Shown here: positions 16,964-26,259 of the stretch, in pieces | Numbering within the stretch: the first letter of the stretch is position 1 | Layout: each line of letters begins with the position of its first letter | Notes under the pieces: generated by a model | The model's database searches: none | The model's input: only the letters and a program-made list of their open reading frames with translations | What the model was told of the DNA's origin: nothing | Position numbers and translations under genes: made by a program | Assembly: GCA_965206145.1 (NCBI GenBank) | Contig: CBDBIK010000008.1 | Coordinates: 1-64,000, forward strand | DNA: 64,000 nt | Direction: 5' to 3' | Source of the DNA: CBDBIK01 sp965206145 | GTDB lineage: Bacteria > Pseudomonadota > Alphaproteobacteria > TMED109

Positions 16964-17896
16964 TTAATCCTCGTGCGCACCGGATTGCCGGATGTTTTTC
17001 ACATAGATCAACAGGGTCGCCATCACGATCGCCAGCAAGGTGATGGATAATGCCGCCCCCAAAGGCCAGTTGCGTCCTTGGCCAAACTGCAGTTCGATCA
17101 GGTTGCCGAGCATCATATGTTTGCCGCCACCGAGCACGCGGGGGGTTACAAAAGCGCCCAACGAGGGTATGAAAACGAGAATTGATCCGGCGATGAGACC
17201 GGGCTTGCTGAGTGGGATGATAATCCTGCGCAACACCTGCAAGCGAGTGGCGTATAAATCATAACTGGCTTCAACCAGGTTGAAGTCCAATTTTTCCATG
17301 GAGGCATACAACGGCAGAATCATCAAAGGAAGGTAGACATAACTCATTCCCAGCATGATGGCGAAATCGGTGTACAACATTTGTATGGGTTGTTCGACAA
17401 ACCCCAGCCAGACGAGAATATTGTTGATCACGCCCTCGTTGCGAATCACTTCCTTAATGGCAAAAGTTCGAATGAGCAGGTTGGTCCAGAACGGTATGGT
17501 AATGAGGAACAGCCAGAAATTTCGATTCTGCCTGGGGCGGGTCGCAATAAAATACGCGGTCGGGAAACCGATGATCAAACAAGCGAAGGTGGTGAGGGTG
17601 GACAGCCTGATGGAGCGCCAGAAAATTGATACATGGGCGTCCGCCATCATGAGGGTTTCATCAAAAATGTCGCGATGAAGAAACACCTTGAACCAACCCG
17701 CCGCCGACCATTGGTATTCCACGCCGCCGTAGTCCCCCGGCGCCAGAAATGAATAAAAAAGCATGACCAACAACGGCCCGGAAGCGGCGAAAAACAACAC
17801 GATCAACGCAGGCGTGCACAGCAACCAATTTCTTTTCGTGCGCCGTGTTCGCGCGGCTTGCTCGCGCCGCGACAGCGCTTGTGGTTTGGAAGCCAT
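16964..17896 (-). CDS. potB: Spermidine/putrescine ABC transporter permease
   Basis: A 310-residue permease, partner of PotC. It has a charged cytosolic N-terminus (MASKPQALSRREQAARTRRT), a first helix WLLCTPALIVLFFAASGPLL, and an EAA loop VEASYDLYATRLQVLRRIII. The start at 17896 is 10 nt after the potA stop. The frame is open further upstream to 18013, but that would overlap potA by more than 100 nt and adds a Cys-rich, non-homologous stretch. Second gene of potABCD. Confidence 0.93.
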   Translation of the reverse strand: MASKPQALSRREQAARTRRTKRNWLLCTPALIVLFFAASGPLLVMLFYSFLAPGDYGGVEYQWSAAGWFKVFLHRDIFDETLMMADAHVSIFWRSIRLSTLTTFACLIIGFPTAYFIATRPRQNRNFWLFLITIPFWTNLLIRTFAIKEVIRNEGVINNILVWLGFVEQPIQMLYTDFAIMLGMSYVYLPLMILPLYASMEKLDFNLVEASYDLYATRLQVLRRIIIPLSKPGLIAGSILVFIPSLGAFVTPRVLGGGKHMMLGNLIELQFGQGRNWPLGAALSITLLAIVMATLLIYVKNIRQSGAHED

Positions 17897-17906
17897 ATGC
17901 GTGGCG

Positions 17907-18995
17907 CTAGTCGCGCAGAATTTGCACCGCGCCGGGTTGCAGTTTGATACCGATGGGGTTGCCTGCTTTCCATCGGCGCTTGCTATCGACGCTGTTTTGT
18001 ATCCTCGCGACAAAAACCTGATCTGATTCCAGTTTAATGTGGTAGTGCGTATCGGTTCCGGAATACACGCTGTTGGTGATGGTTCCTTGCAAATCCGCGG
18101 CGCCCATATCGCTGGTCAAGGTGGCTTGTTCCGGCCGGATCGCGATATTCACCATGCCGCGAATGGTGAAATCCACCTGACTCGATTCAATCATTTTCCC
18201 GGATGGCAATTTCAGCGCCGTTCGCCCGCCCCCCGACTCCAGTAGTTCGGCGGTGAGAAAATTAGTATCGCCGATGAAGTCGGCGACAAACCGCTCCGCC
18301 GGTCGGGTATAGATGTCATCCGGCGCGCCGGTTTGGAGTATTTTTCCCTGGTTCATCACCGCTATGCGATCCGACATCGTCAGCGCCTCTTCTTGATCGT
18401 GGGTGACAAAAATAAAGGTGATGCCGGTTTCATGTTGCAGGCGCTTGAGTTCGAGTTGCATTTCCTTGCGAAGCTTGTAATCCAATGCCGACAAGGGTTC
18501 ATCCAGCAACAATACTTTCGGATGCGGAGCAAGGGCTCTTGCCAGCGCCACGCGTTGCTGCTGGCCGCCCGATATTTGGTCGGTGCGACGCTCGCGAAGC
18601 GCTTCCATCTGAACCAGGGACAGCATATTCGCTACCGTCTCAGCGACTTCGCTGGCGGGTTTGTTTTGCATCACCAGGCCGAAGCCGATATTGTCGGCGA
18701 CCGACATATGAGGAAACAGGGCGTAATTCTGGAACACCGTATTAACCGGACGCTTGTAGGGCGGCAGGTGCGAAATTTCCTGGGTATGGAGCAGAATGTT
18801 ACCTTCGCTTGGGTGTTCGAAACCGGCGATCAGCCGCAGCAGCGTGGTCTTTCCGCAACCGGACGGGCCGAGCAACGTGAAAAATTCATTTTCCCTGATT
18901 TCCGCCGACACCGCGTCAAGCGCGATTACTTTGTCCGTATCGCGCCCAAAATACTTGCTCACGTGGTTGATTGAAATAGCGACGGTGTTTTCCAT
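17907..18995 (-). CDS. potA: Spermidine/putrescine ABC transporter, ATP-binding protein
   Basis: A 362-residue ABC ATPase with Walker A GPSGCGKTT, Q-loop VFQNYALFPHMSV, signature ISGGQQQRVALARAL, Walker B VLLLDEPLSALD and H-loop FIFVTHDQEEAL. The C-terminal 120 residues form the TOBE/OB-fold regulatory domain typical of PotA (MVNIAIRPEQATLT). First gene of potABCD. Its promoter should lie in the gap toward gyrB. Confidence 0.95.
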   Translation of the reverse strand: MENTVAISINHVSKYFGRDTDKVIALDAVSAEIRENEFFTLLGPSGCGKTTLLRLIAGFEHPSEGNILLHTQEISHLPPYKRPVNTVFQNYALFPHMSVADNIGFGLVMQNKPASEVAETVANMLSLVQMEALRERRTDQISGGQQQRVALARALAPHPKVLLLDEPLSALDYKLRKEMQLELKRLQHETGITFIFVTHDQEEALTMSDRIAVMNQGKILQTGAPDDIYTRPAERFVADFIGDTNFLTAELLESGGGRTALKLPSGKMIESSQVDFTIRGMVNIAIRPEQATLTSDMGAADLQGTITNSVYSGTDTHYHIKLESDQVFVARIQNSVDSKRRWKAGNPIGIKLQPGAVQILRD

Positions 18996-19320
18996 TTTGT
19001 CCGGGGAATTTTATAGGGGAGATTTTCTTAAATTCTTGCGAATATAGCACATAAACCATCAGTACGATGGGTGAATCTGTAGTGGCATTCCCTGGGGCGC
19101 GGGTAGAAAGTTGGCGCGGCGATGCCGTTGAATGTAGCCGCTGAAATATGAGAATGGCGATAATACTGGCGCCCACTGTAAAGCCGAGGAATTCAGCCTG
19201 ACATAAATCACCTAAAGTTTCCCATGTCCTTGATTATAAACATAAAAAATAACTTCGCCGCAGGACTTTCCAGCCCCGAAACATGGTAAAATCGGCGCGT
19301 GTAAAATTCCCCCCCGACCC
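18996..19320. other. Divergent potA-gyrB intergenic region
   Basis: 325 bp between the divergent potA and gyrB starts. It is more AT-rich than its neighbours, with an A/T-rich patch near 19230-19255 (ATTATAAACATAAAAAATAA) that may contain the gyrB promoter. No gene, RNA or recF remnant is seen. Confidence 0.5.
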
Positions 19321-21720
19321 ATGGCAGAAAATTACGATTCCAGCAGCATCAAGGTGCTCAAAGGGCTGGATGCGGTTCGCAAACGACCGGGCATGTACAT
19401 CGGTGATACCGACGACGGCACCGGCTTGCATCATCTGGTTTTTGAAGTGGTGGATAACGCCGTGGACGAGGCCCTGGCCGGACACTGCCACCACATTCAG
19501 GTCATCATCGGCGCCGATGAGTCGGTCACCGTGCTCGACGACGGGCGGGGCATCCCCACCGGGGTGCTGGAAGAGGAAGGGGGGAAAAGCGCCGCCGAGA
19601 TCATCATGACCGTGTTGCACGCCGGCGGCAAGTTCGACCAGAACGCCTACAAGGTTTCCGGCGGCCTGCACGGCGTTGGCGTGTCCGTGGTCAACGCCCT
19701 GTCCGAGCACCTGGAACTGGAAATTCACCGGGGCGGCAAAATCCACCGCCAGGAATACGCCCGTGGCACACCCCTGTCCCCGCTGGCCACGGTGGGCGAC
19801 ACGCCCCGCACCGGCACCGCCATCACCTTCCAGGCCGACCGCCAGGTTTTCAACACGGTGCAGTTCCACTACGACATCCTCGCCAAGCGCCTGCGCGAGC
19901 TCTCTTTCCTGAACTCCGGCATTTGCATCGAGTTGCTCGACAAGCGCACCGACCAGCGCGACGTGTTCGAGTACGAAGGGGGCATCGCCGCGTTCGTCGG
20001 CCACCTCAACCACAAAAAAACCGCGCTCCATCCGACGGTGTTCAGCATGAACGGCGAAAAGGACGGCATCCAGGCGGAACTCGCCATGCAGTGGAACGAC
20101 TCCTATCAGGAAAACACCTTCTGCTACACCAACAACATCCCCCAGATGGATGGCGGCTCTCACCTCGCCGGCCTGCGCGGCGCCATGACCCGAACCCTGA
20201 ACGGTTACATCAACCAACTCGGCTTCGCCAAAAAAGCCAAGGTCAGCCTCAGCGGCGATGACTGCCGGGAAGGGCTGGCTGCGGTGCTGTCCATCAAGCT
20301 GGCGGATCCGAAGTTTTCCTCCCAGACCAAGGACAAACTGGTGTCATCGGAAGTGAAAGGAGCGGTGGAATCCCTGGTGGCGGAGCACCTGGGCAATTTT
20401 CTCATGGAGAACCCCGCCGAGGCCAAGGCCATCGCCCACCGCATCGTCGATTCCGCCCGTGCCCGGGAGGCGGCGCGCAAGGCCCGGGAAATGACCCGAC
20501 GCAAGAACGCGCTGGATTTGGGCGGGTTGCCCGGCAAGCTGGCGGACTGCCAGGAGAAGGACCCGGCGCTGTGCGAAATTTATCTGGTGGAAGGGGATTC
20601 CGCCGGTGGCAGCGCCAAACAGGCCCGGGACCGGCGCTTCCAGGCGGTGCTGCCCCTCAAGGGCAAGATCCTCAACGTGGAAAAAGCGCGCATCGACAAA
20701 ATGCTCACTTCCGACGAAATCACCGCCTTGATCACCGCCCTCGGCACCGGCATCGGCACGGACGATTTCGACGCCGCTAAACTCCGCTATCACCGCATCA
20801 TCCTGATGACCGACGCCGACGTGGACGGCTCCCACATTCGCACGCTGCTGCTGACGTTCTTTTTCCGCAAGATGGAGGAGTTGATCAACCGCGGCCACGT
20901 CTACATCGCCCAGCCGCCGCTGTATAAAATGACCGTGAACAAGCGGGAAACCTACCTCAAGGACGACGCCGAGATGGCCGCCTGGTTGCTCGACCGGGCC
21001 GCGGACAAGGCCGAAATCCGGTTGCACGATGGCCGCACCCTGAGCGGCGCTGAACTCAAGTCAACGGTGTCGGATTTTCACGCCATTGAAACCGTCATCG
21101 AGCGCCTGGCACGCCACTACAACCGCGAGGTATTGCACGCGCTGTTGTCGGCGGAGCCGGTGGTGGCCGAGGAGCTGGACTCCGCCCCGGCCCTTGCGCG
21201 CATCGCCGGCGAACTGGAACAGACCCTCAACCGCGCCGCTTCGGACACCTTGCACTATGCGGTGTCGGCCCACCACGCGGCGCCGGCCCTCGTGGTCACG
21301 CGCCGCGAATATGGGCAGGACGAGGTGTTTCAGTTGGGGCGGGGGTTTTTCAAAAGCCCCGAATACCACAGCCTCATCGCCTGGTCGGCCCGCCAGCGGG
21401 AAATGGAAGCCGGGCCGCTGGCCGTCATCTGGGGCGAGACCGAGGTGGCCTGCGCGCGCTTCGCCGAAGCGGCGGAATGCCTGTTTGCGCGGGTCAAAAA
21501 AGGCGTCAACATCCAGCGCTACAAAGGCCTCGGCGAGATGAACCCGGAGCAACTATGGGAGACCACCATGGACCCCGAAGTCCGGCGCTTGCTCAAGGTT
21601 ACCCTTGAAGATCCCGCCGGTACCGGTGACATCTTTGAGACTCTGATGGGCGAGCAGGTGGAGGGGCGCCGGAATTTCATCGAAAAAAACGCTTTCGCGG
21701 TGGTCAACCTGGACATTTAA
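19321..21720 (+). CDS. gyrB: DNA gyrase subunit B
   Basis: The ATPase subunit of gyrase, which introduces negative supercoils with GyrA. The 799-residue length is normal for proteobacterial GyrB. The GHKL ATPase domain shows VVDNAVDEALAGH, DDGRGIPTG and GGLHGVGVSVVNALS. The Toprim domain shows the EGDSAGGSAKQARDR and DADVDGSHIRTLLL metal-binding motifs. The C-terminal GyrA-binding region has YKGLGEMNP. The insert between the Toprim motifs and the tail (residues about 560-730) is the one seen in gram-negative GyrB. ATG 19321 lacks an obvious ribosome site. Confidence 0.98.
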   Translation: MAENYDSSSIKVLKGLDAVRKRPGMYIGDTDDGTGLHHLVFEVVDNAVDEALAGHCHHIQVIIGADESVTVLDDGRGIPTGVLEEEGGKSAAEIIMTVLHAGGKFDQNAYKVSGGLHGVGVSVVNALSEHLELEIHRGGKIHRQEYARGTPLSPLATVGDTPRTGTAITFQADRQVFNTVQFHYDILAKRLRELSFLNSGICIELLDKRTDQRDVFEYEGGIAAFVGHLNHKKTALHPTVFSMNGEKDGIQAELAMQWNDSYQENTFCYTNNIPQMDGGSHLAGLRGAMTRTLNGYINQLGFAKKAKVSLSGDDCREGLAAVLSIKLADPKFSSQTKDKLVSSEVKGAVESLVAEHLGNFLMENPAEAKAIAHRIVDSARAREAARKAREMTRRKNALDLGGLPGKLADCQEKDPALCEIYLVEGDSAGGSAKQARDRRFQAVLPLKGKILNVEKARIDKMLTSDEITALITALGTGIGTDDFDAAKLRYHRIILMTDADVDGSHIRTLLLTFFFRKMEELINRGHVYIAQPPLYKMTVNKRETYLKDDAEMAAWLLDRAADKAEIRLHDGRTLSGAELKSTVSDFHAIETVIERLARHYNREVLHALLSAEPVVAEELDSAPALARIAGELEQTLNRAASDTLHYAVSAHHAAPALVVTRREYGQDEVFQLGRGFFKSPEYHSLIAWSARQREMEAGPLAVIWGETEVACARFAEAAECLFARVKKGVNIQRYKGLGEMNPEQLWETTMDPEVRRLLKVTLEDPAGTGDIFETLMGEQVEGRRNFIEKNAFAVVNLDI

Positions 21721-21752
21721 CCGGCAGCGGCGGCGGCACCGGCACCGGCGGA

Positions 21753-22322
21753 TTACTGGAACCCTTCCTGGGGCGTGGCGAATACCCGCTCCAGCAGGGG
21801 TGCAAAACAGCACAGCGGTTTGGATTCGTATTCGGGATCAAAGCAGTTCTGATCGTAGTTCTCACAGAAGTCAACGCAGGCCTGATACCACTTGTGGTCG
21901 CGGTATTTTTCCCGGGCATTGCGGTCGCCGCCGAGATGGTGGGCGTAGTAGTATTGCTGAAACAGGCCGTGGTGCTTGACGATCCAGTGGGTGCGCTCGG
22001 AGACGTAGGGTCGCAGAATGGCCGCCGCCATTTCGCTGTGGGACAGGGGCGCAAGGGCATCGCCGATGTCGTGCAACAACGCCGCGGCCACCATCTCCTC
22101 GGACTCGCCGGCGGCCTCGGCGCGGGTGGCGGACTGCAATGAATGTTCCAGCCGGGATACCTGATACCCGCCAAAGGATGACTCCAGCTCCCCAAGGGCC
22201 GCCATCAGCCGCGCGGGCAGGTCGCGGACATATTCCTGCTCGAGACCGTGCAGCAACGCATAGTCCTGGGCGGTGCCGTCGGCCATTTGGGTGAAGCGGA
22301 CGGTGCGCATCGATTTGTTCAT
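21753..22322 (-). CDS. HD-domain protein, PhnZ-like mixed-valent diiron oxygenase candidate
   Basis: A 189-residue HD-domain protein. RLEHSLQSATRAEAAG, then EMVAAALLHDIGD, H95 and HH117-118 reproduce the metal-ligand spacing of PhnZ (H34, H58-D59, H80, H104), an oxygenase that cleaves the C-P bond of hydroxylated 2-aminoethylphosphonate. LEHSLQ is strikingly PhnZ-like. PhnZ's substrate-gating Tyr and Glu, 10 and 7 residues before the first His, appear here as Phe and Tyr, so the substrate probably differs. An ordinary HD phosphohydrolase cannot be excluded. Convergent with gyrB. The DUF3604 gene lies just upstream on the same strand. Confidence 0.75.
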   Translation of the reverse strand: MNKSMRTVRFTQMADGTAQDYALLHGLEQEYVRDLPARLMAALGELESSFGGYQVSRLEHSLQSATRAEAAGESEEMVAAALLHDIGDALAPLSHSEMAAAILRPYVSERTHWIVKHHGLFQQYYYAHHLGGDRNAREKYRDHKWYQACVDFCENYDQNCFDPEYESKPLCCFAPLLERVFATPQEGFQ

Positions 22323-22375
22323 GAAAAAGACCTCACAGTAATACCATCGTTATGCCGAATCAGCGCCGTGGGTGA

Positions 22376-24637
22376 TCAGCGAAACACATAAACAGGGCTC
22401 GACCATGCCTGATGACCGTCTTCTTGTATCAGGTTGATATAAAAGCCATTGTCGCGCCCGTCGCGCCCGTCGCGCCCGTCACGCAATGGGAGTCGACGCT
22501 GGATGTTCATTTTTCGAGTCGCGTTTTTATCGGGCATGCGGAAAACCCGAATGCGGCGGCCGATGCCTCCACTGTCAAAGATAAGGTCGTGTATGCCAAT
22601 ATCCCGCACCGGTATTTTCGCCTGCACCAGGGCGGTGTCGATGGTCAGGATGCCCGTATCGCGGTCCTCCAGCCACGCATCAAAGCCGCCGAAACCGCCC
22701 GTGGTGAGCGCGTCCCACTCGAGGCGATTGATGGATACCTGATCAAAACGGTTATCCAGGTTATACCGGTTTATCGGTGAGATTTTTTGAAAGCCATTGC
22801 CGCTGAGTTCGGCGGCCCCATCCCAGATGGTTTCGCGACCCCGCCCGCGATATTCCGAACCTTCCCAAATAACGCGAATACGGCGACCGAGATCGTGCTC
22901 GCCGAATGGCCGGATGGTCTCAAGCCGGTCCAACCCGTTACGAATTTCGATGCGTTCAATGGGCGCCGAGCCATGCGCGGTTATGTATAGCGTTGCCTGA
23001 TCATCGACCGAGCGTACAATATCTCCCATCATCGCCATGCATACTGATTTTGATTCGGCGGCCCCGAGGTTTGGATCTTCGGCGAAGAGTTGCGCCGGGG
23101 TGTCGAAGCCAAGCCGCGTCTCCAGGAAAATGCGACAGCCGGTGGTTGCGTAGTGGTGACGCTTATACAGCGAGTGCATGAGTCCTGCGCGCGAAAATTC
23201 AGATGCCAACATGCAGGTCAGGCCGCCATATGCGCCGAACTTGGTGGCGCCGGGGTGCGAGGCGCCTGGGCGGCCTTTGTGTCCGTCTGAGTTGGCAACG
23301 ATGCCGACGCGATAGCCTTGCTCAAAGGCATCTTCCATCAACCACTCAAAGGTGCCCCATGCCGAATGAATTTCCACCGCGCGCTCAAGGCGAATGTTAT
23401 GGGCCATTTTAATATCCGCATAACGCCCTCCGATGTGGGCGAAGACCACGCATTCCTCATCTTTTATGGCATTGAATAACGCTTCCGCCGAATGCGCGTC
23501 GGTGGCGGCGTCTGACCGATCATCCACCAGCGCGTGTGATGACCGATGAATCCGTTGTCCTTCATTCCGGTACAAAACATTGCGATCGCCGCCGAGGCCG
23601 GTATTGCCAGACCATTCGTAACCGGGGAAAGTGATGAACCGGCCATCCACATTGAATTCAGCGGAAAGTTCATTTAACCAGCGCCAAAAGGGCGTGGTAA
23701 TTTGAAAATCGTTGCCCTGATGGGAGCAGGCATCGAGAAAGGCATGGTTGCGCGCGAAGTCATAGAAATCCCGCGCCGAATTGGTGCCGATGGTTTCCTC
23801 GGACTGGCCGTGCAAATCCCCCCAATACGGCAATAACGCGGTATCGGCCACCACCCGCAACGGGTTGGAGTAGCCCAGATGATCTCCCGCCTCATCCAGC
23901 AGCTCAATCACCACTTCGCCGACCGTGTCGACAAAAAGATCTTCCAGCACGATGGAGAAAACCCCTTCCGCGAAGGTGATGCGCGCGGGCAGGTTGATGA
24001 TTTTCAGCGAGGCGCGCAACGTGATGTCGCATCGACACAAGTTGCTCGGATTGCCCCATTTATCCTCGCCCTTGATGCACAGACGAAAGCGGTCGCCGGG
24101 CCTGCGCGCCGTCGGCAAGATCGCTTTATAGAGCACCGGCCGCCCCGGCACGATTGCAATGACCGGTTGCACGGGAAGCTCGACATAATGATAGGCGGCA
24201 AAGGCATCCACCAAGACGCGAAACTCAAAGGTTCTTTCGCAAAAAGTCTGCACGCGGATTCCGGGGCCGCCTTGTCGTTGATCGCCAAAGCGAACCTGGA
24301 TTTTATCGCCCTCCCGAAGAAACCCTCTGACCACCTTGATGTACAGCGTCTTGTCCCACGGTCGGATATTGCGTTTGGTATCGTATTCGAGATGCAAGAC
24401 CGCGCCATTGCTGGCTTCGGCGGTTACATAATTGGCCGCGGCCGGATTATGGAACTGTGGACGACCCATATCTGAAGCGAAACGATGCACAATTTTTAGC
24501 GACCCGGTATCATCGATTCCAAAGTAGCCGGCGGTATAGGTGAGCGTGAACTCATGCAGGGAACCGGCTTCGAAAGCGCCGTCCGGACGCACCGTGGCGG
24601 TTCCCATTTGCTCGGGTAAATAGGTTGAATGCGGCAT
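22376..24637 (-). CDS. DUF3604 domain protein (PHP-like metallohydrolase fold)
   Basis: A 753-residue protein of the DUF3604 family. The metal-binding region reads YWGDLHGQSEETIG, followed by DACSHQGNDF, FPGYEWSG, VFAHIGGRYAD and IVANSDGHKGRPG, a set of His/Asp/Glu motifs like those of PHP phosphoesterases. An N-terminal beta-rich region precedes the catalytic part. No signal peptide is evident. The reaction is not established; some relatives act on organophosphorus or sugar substrates. Near the C-terminus a 9-bp tandem repeat encodes RDGRDGRDGRD. It probably forms a transcription unit with the HD-domain gene. Confidence 0.85.
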   Translation of the reverse strand: MPHSTYLPEQMGTATVRPDGAFEAGSLHEFTLTYTAGYFGIDDTGSLKIVHRFASDMGRPQFHNPAAANYVTAEASNGAVLHLEYDTKRNIRPWDKTLYIKVVRGFLREGDKIQVRFGDQRQGGPGIRVQTFCERTFEFRVLVDAFAAYHYVELPVQPVIAIVPGRPVLYKAILPTARRPGDRFRLCIKGEDKWGNPSNLCRCDITLRASLKIINLPARITFAEGVFSIVLEDLFVDTVGEVVIELLDEAGDHLGYSNPLRVVADTALLPYWGDLHGQSEETIGTNSARDFYDFARNHAFLDACSHQGNDFQITTPFWRWLNELSAEFNVDGRFITFPGYEWSGNTGLGGDRNVLYRNEGQRIHRSSHALVDDRSDAATDAHSAEALFNAIKDEECVVFAHIGGRYADIKMAHNIRLERAVEIHSAWGTFEWLMEDAFEQGYRVGIVANSDGHKGRPGASHPGATKFGAYGGLTCMLASEFSRAGLMHSLYKRHHYATTGCRIFLETRLGFDTPAQLFAEDPNLGAAESKSVCMAMMGDIVRSVDDQATLYITAHGSAPIERIEIRNGLDRLETIRPFGEHDLGRRIRVIWEGSEYRGRGRETIWDGAAELSGNGFQKISPINRYNLDNRFDQVSINRLEWDALTTGGFGGFDAWLEDRDTGILTIDTALVQAKIPVRDIGIHDLIFDSGGIGRRIRVFRMPDKNATRKMNIQRRLPLRDGRDGRDGRDNGFYINLIQEDGHQAWSSPVYVFR

Positions 24638-24677
24638 GTCGGGGGCGGGGTTAGGCTCGAATCCGGATCATCAACGG

Positions 24678-24777
24678 AGTATCCCGTGCCGCGCAACGCG
24701 CATTGCGTGTCGCGTACCGCGCAAAGCGTATCGCGTGCCGCGCACAGCGCATCACATGTCGCGCAAAGCGCTCAGCG
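24678..24777. repeat. 21-bp imperfect tandem repeat
   Basis: About four copies of a 21-bp unit (core GTGCCGCGCAAAGCG) with one 7-bp extra insertion, located between the DUF3604 and DUF2007 genes. It ends at the DUF2007 stop. Confidence 0.75.
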
Positions 24778-24790
24778 GCGCAGTCGCTCC

Positions 24791-25090
24791 TTAAAGCCCG
24801 GTGTTGCATTGCCAGCAAACGTCAAACGTATCCGGGTTGTACTCTCCACAAGTAGTGCAGGGTTTGTTGGTGGCGGGCGGGGGAGCGTTTTCGAAATCGT
24901 CTATCAGGCCCAGGGCCTTAGCCTGGTCGCGGTCGTTTTGTACCCACACCTCCGGGTAGGTGACCGGCAGTTCGCCGAGACCGCCCACCATGTTTTCGTT
25001 GAACAGCAGGCAGGGAATACCGGCCACGCTCAGCAGATCCATCACCATCTGGCCGTCAATGAGGGTCTCGGCGGTGTAGACGCGCTTCAT
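24791..25090 (-). CDS. DUF2007 signal-transducing-type protein with zinc ribbon
   Basis: A 99-residue protein starting MKRVYTAETLIDGQMV. The first 70 residues are the DUF2007 fold (LLSVAGIPCLLFNENMVGG, VWVQNDRDQAKAL), found in small proteins related to PII-like domains. The tail has a zinc ribbon CTTCG followed 12 residues later by CWQC. ATG 25090 is chosen because homology begins there; an open extension to 25135 overlaps nothing recognisable. Function unknown. Confidence 0.85.
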   Translation of the reverse strand: MKRVYTAETLIDGQMVMDLLSVAGIPCLLFNENMVGGLGELPVTYPEVWVQNDRDQAKALGLIDDFENAPPPATNKPCTTCGEYNPDTFDVCWQCNTGL

Positions 25091-25156
25091 GGGTTTGGAT
25101 GGCGCCTGGCGCGCAACGCGTAACCCATCGTGCACCGTGTACCGTACACCGCGCCG

Positions 25157-26224
25157 CTAAGGCGCGGCCAGGCCCTTGTCCGACGATTTTGGCCAGGCGA
25201 CGATGACCGCCTGCACCAGGGTGGCCAGGGGGATGGCGAAAAAGATGCCCCACACGCCCCACAGCCCGCCGAAGATCAGCACCGCGACGATGATCGCCAC
25301 CGGGTGGATGTTGACCACTTCGGAGAACAGCAGCGGCACCAGCAGGTTGCCGTCCAGAGCCTGGATGATAAGGTAAGCGCTCATCACGTAGATGAAGTCG
25401 CCGCTCCAGCCCCACTGCACCCACGCGATCAGCACCACCGGAATGGTCACCACCGCCGCGCCCACGTAGGGGATGAGCACCGAGATGCCCACCAGCGCCG
25501 CAAGCAGCATGGAAAACTGCAGGCCGAAATACGCGAAGCAAAGGTAGGTGACCAACCACACGATGAGGATTTCCCAGAACTTACCGCGGATGTAGTTGCC
25601 GATCTGCAGATCCACGTCGCCCCACACGCGCCGCGCCAGTTGGCTGTCCCGGGGCAGAAATTCGATGAACCAGTTAAGGATTCGCACCTTGTCCATGAGG
25701 AAAAAGAAAATCAGGATGGGCAAAAGGATGAGATAGATCAGCACCGTAATGACGCTGGCGGCGCTGGACAGCGAGGAAGCGAGGGCCTCCTGGCCGACGG
25801 CGGTCAGTTGTGCGCGCACGGCGCCGATGAGTTCCTGCACCTGCGCCACCGAAAACAATTCCGGGTAGTGTTCGGGCAGGGTCATAAGCGCCGTCTGGCC
25901 GCGGGCGAGGATGGTGGGAATCTGCCGCACCATCTCGGCGAGTTGGGTGTACAGGATCGGCAGCAGGCCGAACACCACCAGCACCACGAACAACAGGAAA
26001 GCGAGAAACACCAGCCACACCGCCACGGGCCGCGGTATTCGGGCGCGGATCAGTTTGTGGGTCAGTCCTTCGAGCAGGTAGGCGATGACGATGCCCGCCA
26101 GCACCGGCGCCAGCATGTTGCCGGCGTACACGATGATCAGAAACGAGCCGGCCAGCACCGCCAAAAGATAGACGACCTCGGGGTTGGCGATTTGCCGCTT
26201 AAACCAGTTGGTGATGCGTTCCAT
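25157..26224 (-). CDS. AI-2E/PerM family transporter
   Basis: A 355-residue polytopic membrane protein of the AI-2E exporter (PerM) family. About eight hydrophobic segments can be seen, two near the N-terminus (YLLAVLAGSFLIIVYAGNML; IPRPVAVWLVFLAFLLFVV) and a C-terminal block with the conserved PYVGAAVVTIPVVLIA and GIFFAIPLATLVQA segments. Members export small signals or act as Na+/H+ antiporters; the cargo cannot be named. It is followed by the DUF2007 gene on the same strand. Confidence 0.9.
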   Translation of the reverse strand: MERITNWFKRQIANPEVVYLLAVLAGSFLIIVYAGNMLAPVLAGIVIAYLLEGLTHKLIRARIPRPVAVWLVFLAFLLFVVLVVFGLLPILYTQLAEMVRQIPTILARGQTALMTLPEHYPELFSVAQVQELIGAVRAQLTAVGQEALASSLSSAASVITVLIYLILLPILIFFFLMDKVRILNWFIEFLPRDSQLARRVWGDVDLQIGNYIRGKFWEILIVWLVTYLCFAYFGLQFSMLLAALVGISVLIPYVGAAVVTIPVVLIAWVQWGWSGDFIYVMSAYLIIQALDGNLLVPLLFSEVVNIHPVAIIVAVLIFGGLWGVWGIFFAIPLATLVQAVIVAWPKSSDKGLAAP

Positions 26225-26259
26225 TATGGGAATTTTATAGCAGGTTTGGCGGCGGCGGG

